DNA of 36,531 nucleotides from positions 1 through 36,531 of the forward strand of contig JACRPH010000002.1 in assembly GCA_016214025.1 (NCBI GenBank), written 5' to 3'. Shown one piece after another: positions 30,669 through 36,531 of this stretch. The stretch comes from Candidatus Woesearchaeota archaeon. GTDB lineage: Archaea > Nanobdellota > Nanobdellia > Woesearchaeales > GW2011-AR9. The notes under the pieces are model-generated. The model made no database searches. It was given only the letters and a program-made list of their open reading frames with translations, and had not been told where the DNA came from. Position numbers and translations under genes: made by a program. Every line of letters begins with the position of its first letter. Position 1 is the first letter of the stretch.

Positions 30669-30965
30669 CTACTCTCCCGGCACATACTCCACCACCACTT
30701 TCTCGTTCCCTTTCTCATCCATCTCCACTACTCTCCACAGCAGCCCGTCCTTGATGTAAGCTTTCCCCTCAATGCTTCTGTGGCAATTCGAGCAGTGACC
30801 ATGAATCTCAAAGCTGCCGATGACGATTTCCAAATCCGGAACAACTACTTTTTCTCCCAGGCGATAAACTACCAGAACATTTCCTAAAGCTTTGGTCTGA
30901 TAATCGGGAAGTTTTTCCCCGCAGGTACAGGTGTGTGCTACTTCAATCGTGTCAAACATGCCCAT
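30669..30965 (-). CDS. Zinc-ribbon protein (98 aa)
   Basis: 98 residues from the ATG at 30965, chosen because AGTATTTAATC is centred 26 nt upstream; the longer frame from 31013 overlaps that TATA box. Two Cys pairs, THTCTCGEK-type HTCTCGEKL near residue 13 and HCSNCHRS near residue 58, can form one zinc site. A strand-rich middle (VLVVYRLGEKVVVPDLEIVIG) separates them. Probably cytoplasmic. No named family. It is divergent from the PAC2 gene. Confidence 0.72.
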   Translation of the reverse strand: MGMFDTIEVAHTCTCGEKLPDYQTKALGNVLVVYRLGEKVVVPDLEIVIGSFEIHGHCSNCHRSIEGKAYIKDGLLWRVVEMDEKGNEKVVVEYVPGE

Positions 30966-31012
30966 AAAACGCCAGTAGGTGTGACAGTATTTAATCTTTT
31001 CCACAGCAAACA

Positions 31013-31019
31013 ATATAAA
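31013..31019 (+). promoter_or_regulatory. TATA box for the PAC2 gene
   Basis: ATATAAA centred 26 nt before the ATG at 31042, leaderless spacing. Confidence 0.55.
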
Positions 31020-31041
31020 CTACCCTTAAATTCTTCTGTGT

Positions 31042-31848
31042 ATGCCAATTACCTGGGAAATAACGCCGGAAGTTGATAAGCTGCCCAAGCTGAATAACCC
31101 AATTCTTATTGAAGGGCTGCCGGGAATAGGAAATGTAGGCAAGCTGACCGTAGATTTCTTAGTGGATGAGCTGAAAGCAGTAAAATTGTATTCCTTCTTC
31201 TCGCACAAGTTCCCTCATTCCGTATTTGTTAACTCTGAGAATTTAATTGAGGTGCCCAAGTTGTGTATGTACTACAAGAAGTTCAACCATGGCAACAATA
31301 AAAAAGACCTGCTTCTGCTGGCAGGAGATATTCAGCCTATCGACGAAGAAGGGTGCTGGAGTTTCTGCGAGGAAATTGTAAAAATAGCCAAGCAGTTCAA
31401 ATGCACTGAGATTATAACTACCGGCGGGATCGGATTGCAGCATGTCCCGGACAAGCCTAAAGTTTATTGCACCGGTAATGATAAAGAATTATTTCAGTCA
31501 TACTTACAGAAAGGGATGCTGATTGAGAAAAATATTTTTGGGGTGGTGGGCCCGATTGTAGGTGTTTCTGGAATCTTATTAGGATTAGGAAAGAAACGGG
31601 GAATAAAAGGGGTAGCTTTACTAGCAGAAACGTTTGGCCACCCCATGTATCTGGGAGCAAAAGGAGCGCAGGAAATTCTTAAAGTGCTGGAGAACCGCTA
31701 CAATTATGGCTTGGACTTAAAATCCATGGGCAAAGAGATTCTAGCTGTAGAGAAAGAGCTGATGAAGAAGACCCAGGAATGGGCCGCTGAAGTGAATGCC
31801 ACTGCCGGGGCTAAGGTTAGGAAGAAGGAAGCGAGTTATATTGGGTAG
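31042..31848 (+). CDS. PAC2-family protein (proteasome assembly chaperone-like)
   Basis: 268 residues, typical of archaeal PAC2 (PF09754) proteins. Landmarks: NPILIEGLPGIGNVGKLTVDFLVDEL at the N-terminus, LLLLAGDIQP, ITTGGIGLQ, and GVSGILLGLGKKRGIKGVALLAETFGHP. The C-terminus is a basic coiled helix. The eukaryotic relatives help assemble proteasome alpha rings; the role of archaeal members is less certain. No proteasome gene is in the window. Followed by trpS, 61 nt away. Confidence 0.92.
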   Translation: MPITWEITPEVDKLPKLNNPILIEGLPGIGNVGKLTVDFLVDELKAVKLYSFFSHKFPHSVFVNSENLIEVPKLCMYYKKFNHGNNKKDLLLLAGDIQPIDEEGCWSFCEEIVKIAKQFKCTEIITTGGIGLQHVPDKPKVYCTGNDKELFQSYLQKGMLIEKNIFGVVGPIVGVSGILLGLGKKRGIKGVALLAETFGHPMYLGAKGAQEILKVLENRYNYGLDLKSMGKEILAVEKELMKKTQEWAAEVNATAGAKVRKKEASYIG

Positions 31849-31909
31849 GGATTGTGGAAAGCGCAAACCGGGAAAAGTTAATAAACTCCCGTAAACTACC
31901 TCCACTAAC

Positions 31910-33019
31910 ATGGAAGCCATCGTCAATCCCTGGGAAGTGAAAGGAAAGCTCGATTATGACAAGCTTATTCAGGAGTTCGGATTAAAGCCATTGCATCATC
32001 TGCCGGAAGTATTTAACAAGCTGCCTTTGTTCCGCAGAGGAATTATCTTTGCTCACCGTGATTTTGCTCAGATAGTAGAATGCGTTGAAAAGAAAAAGCC
32101 GTTTGTGATGATGACCGGATTAATGCCCAGCGGTAAATTCCACTTCGGGCACAAGATGGTAGCCGAGCAGATAGTCTTCTATCAATCACTTGGCGCAAAA
32201 GTGTACCTAACTGTAGCTGATATTGAAGCGTACAATTCCAGAAATCCCAATATGAAAGAACTGCGGGAATGCGCCATCAAAGAATACTTGACCAATTACA
32301 TCGCGTTAGGATTAGACTTAAAGAAATGCGATTTTTATTTTCAGTCAAAACGCTCCGAAGACGGAAAAAAAGCCAGTGCTTATTACAGCCTAGCTAGTAT
32401 GCTGGCCAGGCACGTTACGTTCAATGAGGTGCAGGCAATTTATGGAGATATTTCTCCCGGAAAAATGGCTTCAGCTTTATTACAAGCTTCGGATATGCTT
32501 CATCCGCAATTGCCTGAATTTGAAGGGCCAATTCCAGTAGTCGTTCCGGTAGGCTCAGACCAGGATCCGCATCTAAGATTAGCCCGGGATATCTCACCAC
32601 GCATAAAAGAATTCAAATTCATCCAGCTAAGTTCAACTTATCATAAATTCTTACCCGGATTAGGCGGAGGAAAGATGTCTTCTTCTGATCCGATGTCTTA
32701 TATCGCTTTAACTGATACTCCCGAAGAAGCCGCTAAGAAAGTCAAGAAATATGCCTTCTCCGGAGGACAAGCTACGATAGAAGAGCACCGCAAGTTAGGT
32801 GGAAATCCGGAAGTAGATGTATCATTCCAGATGCTGAAATACGGATTAGAGCCTGACGACAAGAAATTGCAGAAAATCTATAATGATTACAAATCTGGAA
32901 AACTGCTCAGCGGAGAATTGAAGCAGATAGTGATTGATAAATTAACCGCTTTCTTAAAAGAGCATCAGGAGAAGCGCAAGAAAGCAGAGAAAGTGGTGCA
33001 GAAGTTCCTGGAGAAGTAA
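31910..33019 (+). CDS. trpS: Tryptophanyl-tRNA synthetase
   Basis: 369 residues, normal for archaeal/eukaryotic-type TrpRS. It opens with the lineage-specific N-terminal region (YDKLIQEFGLKPL, FRRGIIFAHRDF). The class I signature is PSGKFHFGHK (residues 73-82), and the KMSSS loop is GGGKMSSSDP near residue 255. GSDQDPHLRLARDI is the conserved tRNA/adenylate region. It charges tRNA-Trp with tryptophan. The stop TAA abuts the stop of the convergent MazG-like gene with no gap. Confidence 0.96.
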   Translation: MEAIVNPWEVKGKLDYDKLIQEFGLKPLHHLPEVFNKLPLFRRGIIFAHRDFAQIVECVEKKKPFVMMTGLMPSGKFHFGHKMVAEQIVFYQSLGAKVYLTVADIEAYNSRNPNMKELRECAIKEYLTNYIALGLDLKKCDFYFQSKRSEDGKKASAYYSLASMLARHVTFNEVQAIYGDISPGKMASALLQASDMLHPQLPEFEGPIPVVVPVGSDQDPHLRLARDISPRIKEFKFIQLSSTYHKFLPGLGGGKMSSSDPMSYIALTDTPEEAAKKVKKYAFSGGQATIEEHRKLGGNPEVDVSFQMLKYGLEPDDKKLQKIYNDYKSGKLLSGELKQIVIDKLTAFLKEHQEKRKKAEKVVQKFLEK

Positions 33020-33331
33020 CTATCCTTCTTTCACTTCTACTAACACAATTCTTCCTTTAAACCCGCCTCTTTCCTCGCATTTTTTATTCCGTATATCCTC
33101 TAATCTCTCTTTGGGCACTCCCAGATAATCTCCTAAAGCATAAACCACCTCCATAACATCAGCCAGCTCTTCGGCAGAGCCGCTTTGTTGGAACTCTTTT
33201 ACCTCTTCCTCTAGCTTCTGTTTAAGCCGGGTAAAGTATTCTTCATCATTAGCAACATAAGTTATTGCAACTTTCCCATCTCGGGTAATAATCTCTGGAA
33301 TACTGTCCCGGACTAATTTGTCGTATTTCAC
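33020..33331 (-). CDS. MazG-like nucleotide pyrophosphohydrolase
   Basis: 103 residues. It has the compact all-alpha NTP-PPase pattern: YDKLVRDSIPEII, then EEEVKEF, then EELADVMEVVYALGDYLG, giving the ExxE...ExxD metal-binding set. The start motif YxKLVRDxIPEII is typical of the phosphoribosyl-ATP pyrophosphohydrolase-like house-cleaning subgroup. Likely removes non-canonical nucleoside triphosphates. GGAGGT lies just before the ATG. The gene end touches the end of trpS. Confidence 0.88.
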   Translation of the reverse strand: MKYDKLVRDSIPEIITRDGKVAITYVANDEEYFTRLKQKLEEEVKEFQQSGSAEELADVMEVVYALGDYLGVPKERLEDIRNKKCEERGGFKGRIVLVEVKEG

Positions 33332-33445
33332 GGAGTACCTCCAGTTCTGAAGTTAAATAACATTTCTATCCCACAACATATAAATTCCAACCAAAGCTTT
33401 AAAAACACTTAAATCTTTCTTAAGGGTAAAGAGGTGATAGAAGCA

Positions 33446-33571
33446 ATGACTAAAGATAAGCCGGAAAAATGGGGAAGTAAGTTTGTAGAATATCTCACCT
33501 ACCTTGGAATCGTCCTTGGTGTGGTTGGAATCCTGTTAATGCTACTAAAAATAGTTGGTGTACTGGGATGA
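33446..33571 (+). CDS. Micro membrane protein (41 aa), first of a membrane operon
   Basis: 41 residues: a charged head MTKDKPEKWGSKFVEYL and one TM helix LGIVLGVVGILLMLLKIVG. GAGGTGAT lies 7 nt before the ATG and CTTTAAAAAC about 45 nt upstream is a probable TATA box, so this gene has a leader and ribosome site. Its stop overlaps the next gene's start (ATGA). Function unknown. Confidence 0.6.
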   Translation: MTKDKPEKWGSKFVEYLTYLGIVLGVVGILLMLLKIVGVLG

Positions 33572-33738
33572 ATGCAGAATATGCCCTAAATGTCATTGCT
33601 TTCATTTTCACTATAATAATGGTCTTGTATGGGCTAAGCAAAGGGTTCAATGACATTGAGTTGTTTATCAACTTGATGTATTTCAGCGTTTTGCTCATGC
33701 TCAACATAAAGATATTACATCGAACACTTCAGAGGTGA
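33568..33738 (+). CDS. Micro membrane protein (56 aa), two TM helices
   Basis: 56 residues beginning with the ATG that overlaps the previous stop. Two hydrophobic helices (VIAFIFTIIMVLYGL and LFINLMYFSVLLMLNI) flank a short loop SKGFNDIE. The end of the gene contains GAGGTGAT, the ribosome site of the following gene, so the four membrane genes are translationally linked. No family is recognised. Confidence 0.6.
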   Translation: MNAEYALNVIAFIFTIIMVLYGLSKGFNDIELFINLMYFSVLLMLNIKILHRTLQR

Positions 33739-33742
33739 TAAT

Positions 33743-33973
33743 ATGGTTCAGAAAAAAGTTGCAAAGAAAACAAGCTTACCCCAGAAATGGCATCCCGGCC
33801 CGGTTAAAGGAAGTTTTATGGTGTTGTCCATGGTAGGATTCTTAATATCGTTGTATCTAGTTGAAAATATTAATTATAAAACTGCGTTTATGCTGGTGTT
33901 TATCGCCATGTTCATCGCTTCAGTCATCAGCATGACGCATGCGCCAATAATGAATGAAAAAGAGGTAAACTAA
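33743..33973 (+). CDS. Small membrane protein (76 aa)
   Basis: 76 residues: a basic soluble head (MVQKKVAKKTSLPQKWHPGP) and two TM helices (FMVLSMVGFLISLYLV; TAFMLVFIAMFIASVI). Ribosome site GAGGTGAT is inside the previous gene's end. The next gene starts one nucleotide after its stop. It looks like an assembly subunit of a small membrane complex, but no family is recognised. Confidence 0.7.
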   Translation: MVQKKVAKKTSLPQKWHPGPVKGSFMVLSMVGFLISLYLVENINYKTAFMLVFIAMFIASVISMTHAPIMNEKEVN

Positions 33974-33974
33974 A

Positions 33975-34421
33975 ATGGAATCAAAATTTTCGTGGGAATT
34001 TCCGGGAAAGGACTTTTATGTATTAAGGATTGAAATGTTGTTTTTGGTATTTCTGGCAGTATTGGTATTTGTATTTTCGTATTTTGGCTTAGAAGAGCAA
34101 TGGTTCCCCGCATTAATCTTCACCATAGTGTTCTTAGGGATATATTTAGTGCTATCTTACCTAGTGCAGACTATCCGAAAAGCCCGAATTAAGTATCATC
34201 TTACGCCTCAGCATTTGGAAATTCACCGAAGTACCAGGAGCAAAACCAAAAAAGAAAAAGTTCCATTAAGTGCAGTAAAGCACCACAAATTAACCAAAAC
34301 TTTCTTAGGGGGGTATGTAGCTACCCATACCGGCAAGAGGCACCAGCTTTTCTTCAACACTAAAGCTGAAGTGAATAAGTTTGAGGAGCTGATTAAGAAG
34401 CATTTGAAGAAGAGAGGGTAA
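33975..34421 (+). CDS. Membrane protein with a PH-like cytoplasmic domain (148 aa)
   Basis: 148 residues. Two TM helices (LFLVFLAVLVFVFSYF and LIFTIVFLGIYLVLSYLV) are followed by a basic soluble domain of about 75 residues with a strand pattern (YHLTPQHLEIHRS, KVPLSAVKHHKLTK, GYVATHTGKRHQLFF) and a last helix. That resembles bacterial PH-like (bPH2-type) domains behind paired TM helices. It is the fourth gene of the membrane operon. Lipoprotein gene follows after 6 nt. Confidence 0.7.
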   Translation: MESKFSWEFPGKDFYVLRIEMLFLVFLAVLVFVFSYFGLEEQWFPALIFTIVFLGIYLVLSYLVQTIRKARIKYHLTPQHLEIHRSTRSKTKKEKVPLSAVKHHKLTKTFLGGYVATHTGKRHQLFFNTKAEVNKFEELIKKHLKKRG

Positions 34422-34427
34422 ATTAAA

Positions 34428-35012
34428 ATGAAAACGGGAGTCTTTCTGTGTGGTTTATTATTGGTAATTCTTTTATTGATTACAAGTTGTACTACGGCTA
34501 TTAATAGTAAATCAGAGGTCTCATCAGATCCTTCTTTACTCTTAGGTTTCTGGAAGCAGGAAAAACAGTATAATTGGAATAATGAAACTAAAAATTGGGA
34601 GCCCGGATTGGTGCTCGAAAATGGTACAATTACAGATACTTTACCAGAACCTTCTTACAGAGAATTCATTAAGGGTATCCCCAAATACATCCCTGTAGAA
34701 AGCTGCCCCGTTGATCCCACAGAAAAGGGTATAGAATATTTTACCATGATGCCTGGTGGATGTTTCAGATATTATGGGGGGATTAGACTAGAATTTATTC
34801 CAATGCAAGATGCTCTGGGTAGCGGTTATACTGATTGGGTCTTGAAAGGAGAATCTCAAGAGATTTTAGAACTGGAAACAACGGTCTTAGATGAAACCGG
34901 AGCAGTATTTGATCAGTCTAAAGCAATATTCACCCGTACAACTAAAGAAGAAGCGGAAAAATTTGGATGGATTTCTCCGGAAAACATTCCACAGAACACT
35001 AAACTAAGCTAA
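34428..35012 (+). CDS. Secreted lipoprotein (194 aa)
   Basis: 194 residues. Lipobox ITSC follows a hydrophobic stretch (VFLCGLLLVILLLITSC). The mature part is beta-rich and aromatic (LLGFWKQEKQYNWNNE, FTMMPGGCFRYYGG) without a known motif. It is 6 nt after the membrane operon and probably its last member, giving that operon an outside partner. The stop overlaps by 4 nt the end of the convergent DUF3592 gene. Confidence 0.72.
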   Translation: MKTGVFLCGLLLVILLLITSCTTAINSKSEVSSDPSLLLGFWKQEKQYNWNNETKNWEPGLVLENGTITDTLPEPSYREFIKGIPKYIPVESCPVDPTEKGIEYFTMMPGGCFRYYGGIRLEFIPMQDALGSGYTDWVLKGESQEILELETTVLDETGAVFDQSKAIFTRTTKEEAEKFGWISPENIPQNTKLS

Positions 35013-35497
35013 TTATCTCTTTTTTTTGGAAGAATACCCATTATCCCTAAAATTCCAATAAGGAAGAAAATAATTCCAACAACAGTTATAACATAACCTC
35101 CGCTTTTTGCTCCTGGTTCTAATACTGCAACAGAAGGGTCATTTGGAGAGTAATATACGGTTACTTTAGTTCCTGACGGATAAAGATTTACTATTTTTGT
35201 TGGCTTTTGCGGGTTGTTGTAACATACCGGTTCTACTGTAACAAAATTAGAAGAATAGTTATTTCCTTCCACTGAATACGTATAAACTATTTCAGGTTTG
35301 TACCAATAACCTCCAGAACTTTGAAATTCTTGGGATACCTTGGAGTTAATAACCTGCCCTTCGGTAGTAAGCCAGCTTTTGCTTTGTAAGCCTTTTTCCA
35401 GAAATCCGTAACCTATCCAAGTGAGTAATATCCCTAAAACTAAAAAAAGAGCAAAAATAAGTTTCACTTTCCATTTCTCTTTAGGCCAGGGATTCAT
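35009..35497 (-). CDS. DUF3592-family membrane protein
   Basis: 162 residues. Two TM helices (LIFALFLVLGILLTWIGYGF and YVITVVGIIFFLIGILGIMGIL) enclose an external beta domain with TTEGQVINSKV, KPEIVYTYSVEGNNYSS, and TVYYSPNDPSVAVLEPG. The YTYxVxGxxY and VYYxPxxPxxAVLEPG patterns are the DUF3592 hallmark. Role unknown. It is followed upstream by the 112-aa gene, 5 nt away. Confidence 0.88.
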   Translation of the reverse strand: MNPWPKEKWKVKLIFALFLVLGILLTWIGYGFLEKGLQSKSWLTTEGQVINSKVSQEFQSSGGYWYKPEIVYTYSVEGNNYSSNFVTVEPVCYNNPQKPTKIVNLYPSGTKVTVYYSPNDPSVAVLEPGAKSGGYVITVVGIIFFLIGILGIMGILPKKRDN

Positions 35498-35502
35498 ACT
35501 GG

Positions 35503-35841
35503 TTATTTATCCTTCCCATCAAACTTCTCTTTAGCTTTATTCTCCTTCCAGAACACTACGTGTGAAGCTCTTTTCTCAAACAAGGCGATGCCTAAGCGCA
35601 CCATATTCTCATCAGTATTTACCCCATACTTAATCGCCAGTGCTTTAGCTTCCAGCAGGCATTCATTCATTAATATCAGGTTTTCTCTCTTGCACTGCTC
35701 TTCCACTTCTTTCTCTTCTTCAGAAGTCAAGACTACTTCTTCCCAGATAGGATAATTCGTTCCGGGAACGTTTCGGGCAAATGATTTGGAAAAAGGCATA
35801 ATTTGGTCAGAAAGAGTAGCTGGTTTAAAAGATTTACTCAA
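35503..35841 (-). CDS. Conserved helical hypothetical protein (112 aa)
   Basis: 112 residues, soluble and helical: LTSEEEKEVEEQCKRENL then LMNECLLEAKALAIKYG, then RLGIALFEKRASHVVFWKE. No known family is recognised. It is the lead gene of a two-gene unit with the DUF3592 protein (5 nt spacing), and is divergent from the GTPase gene. Confidence 0.65.
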   Translation of the reverse strand: MSKSFKPATLSDQIMPFSKSFARNVPGTNYPIWEEVVLTSEEEKEVEEQCKRENLILMNECLLEAKALAIKYGVNTDENMVRLGIALFEKRASHVVFWKENKAKEKFDGKDK

Positions 35842-35854
35842 TCTGATTAGAAAG

Positions 35855-35864
35855 TTTTAAAATA
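35855..35864 (+). promoter_or_regulatory. TATA box for the permuted GTPase gene
   Basis: TTTTAAAATA is centred 28 nt before the ATG at 35887. A run of nine C lies between TATA and the start codon, which is a possible sequencing risk but is outside the coding part. Confidence 0.5.
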
Positions 35865-35886
35865 ACGCCCCCCCCCTCTATCACCT

Positions 35887-36531
35887 ATGCCCTCATACTG
35901 GAGACACGTCAACCGAGTAATGCAGAATTCTGACTTAATCATAGAAGTGCTCGATGCCAGAATGATTGAACAGACCAGAAATAAAGAGATTGAAGCCAAG
36001 ATAACCCGCTCCGGCAAAAAGCTGTTGTATGTGCTTAACAAATGCGACTTAATGGGCAAAGAAGAGATGAAAACTGCTGCTCACCAGCTTCATCCTAGTG
36101 TTTTTGTTTCCAGCACCAATAAATTAGGAACAACCGTTCTAAAGAAGAAAATCATGGAGTTAGCGAAAGGACAGAAAGTTACCGTAGGAATTGTGGGATA
36201 TCCTAATGTAGGCAAATCATCGTTGCTCAATGCTCTTTCCGGCAGGCATGCCGCGAGAACTTCTGCCAGCAGCGGTTTTACTAAAGGGATACAGAAAGTG
36301 GTAGTAGGACCTAAGATTATTCTTTTAGACACTCCAGGAGTATTTCCAGATAAAGAAAAAGACGAACTTAAACACGGAGCTACTGGAGCCATAGACTTTG
36401 CCAAGTTAAAAGACCCGGAAGCAGTAGCGCTGAAAATAATTGAAGAGAATAAAGAAGTAATTAGTGAGTTTTATGGGATAGAAGAAGGAGATGCGGACGA
36501 GATGTTGGAAGCCATTGGCAGGGCTAAGCAT
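35887..36531 (+). CDS. Circularly permuted GTPase (YlqF/NOG2-like), 3' end missing
   Basis: 215 codons are visible and the gene runs off the window. The G motifs occur in permuted order: LNKCD (G4) near residue 54, a VSSTN (G5), then GYPNVGKSS (G1) near 104, and LDTPGV (G3) near 150. The order G4-G5-G1-G3 defines the YlqF/YjeQ/NOG2-type family, which assists ribosome biogenesis, mostly of the large subunit. The N-terminus VNRVMQNSDLIIEVLDARM is typical. Start selected by the TATA box 28 nt upstream. Confidence 0.93.
   Translation, partial: MPSYWRHVNRVMQNSDLIIEVLDARMIEQTRNKEIEAKITRSGKKLLYVLNKCDLMGKEEMKTAAHQLHPSVFVSSTNKLGTTVLKKKIMELAKGQKVTVGIVGYPNVGKSSLLNALSGRHAARTSASSGFTKGIQKVVVGPKIILLDTPGVFPDKEKDELKHGATGAIDFAKLKDPEAVALKIIEENKEVISEFYGIEEGDADEMLEAIGRAKH

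Noticed and set aside
33495-33707. 70-residue minus-strand frame
   Set aside because: It is antisense to the two micro membrane genes, which have ribosome sites and stop-start overlap.

Overview
The window looks like a chromosomal segment of an archaeon, most likely a DPANN-type lineage of the Woesearchaeales/Pacearchaeales kind; the lineage is an inference. Archaeal markers are transcription factor B, GatD, the wyosine enzyme Taw3, a PAC2-family protein, an archaeal-type TrpRS, an intron-containing tRNA-Leu without encoded CCA, and TATA boxes placed about 25-30 nt before start codons. Many genes look leaderless. Genes inside operons instead carry GGAGGT/GAGGT ribosome sites. The DNA is AT-rich, genes are short and tightly packed, and many are orphans.

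Layout. 1-2747: two micro membrane proteins, a tandem hairpin pair, an orphan Cys-rich protein, Taw3, a lipoprotein and a small helical protein. 2783-12839 (minus strand): a large surface-protein operon made of a coiled-coil protein, a 484-aa anchored Ig-like protein, an 859-aa lipoprotein with MopE-like metal-binding repeats and an FGE-like C-terminus, and a 1754-aa anchored protein starting with a lamin-tail domain. 12998-14440: two convergent pilin-like micro proteins, then TFB. 14501-20309: mostly unrecognised genes, including a methyltransferase-like protein, a zinc-ribbon gene split by an in-frame amber codon, two lipoprotein/secreted proteins (one with LysM) and members of a possible local paralogue family. 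20368-20821: HicA/HicB toxin-antitoxin. 20926-22283: MTA phosphorylase and adenine phosphoribosyltransferase, apparently one fused gene broken by a single-base deletion in a homopolymer. 22337-24658: GatD, a Cys-rich lipoprotein and an orphan. 24821-28354: accessory block with a paralogue fragment, a second tandem hairpin pair, a YhcG/DUF1016 nuclease, an AAG DNA glycosylase and a wHTH/nucleotidyltransferase pair resembling AbiE-type toxin-antitoxin modules. 28367-30267: three overlapping genes ending in an MIT-domain Vps4-like AAA ATPase. 30533-33331: tRNA-Leu(GAG), zinc-ribbon protein, PAC2 protein, TrpRS and a MazG-like pyrophosphohydrolase. 33446-35012: operon of four small membrane proteins and a lipoprotein. 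35009-36531: DUF3592 protein, an orphan and the 5' part of a circularly permuted GTPase.

The strongest candidates for new biology are: (i) the disordered/MIT/MIT-AAA operon, which looks like a minimal ESCRT/Cdv-type remodelling module; (ii) the MTAP-APT fusion, which would couple release of adenine to its recapture as AMP; (iii) the surface operon, whose two anchored proteins share a C-terminal module; and (iv) several micro membrane-protein operons. Three gene-integrity anomalies (a frameshift, an in-frame TAG, a 24-bp in-frame duplication) need checking against raw reads. All functional calls come from reading motifs by eye; no database search was run.
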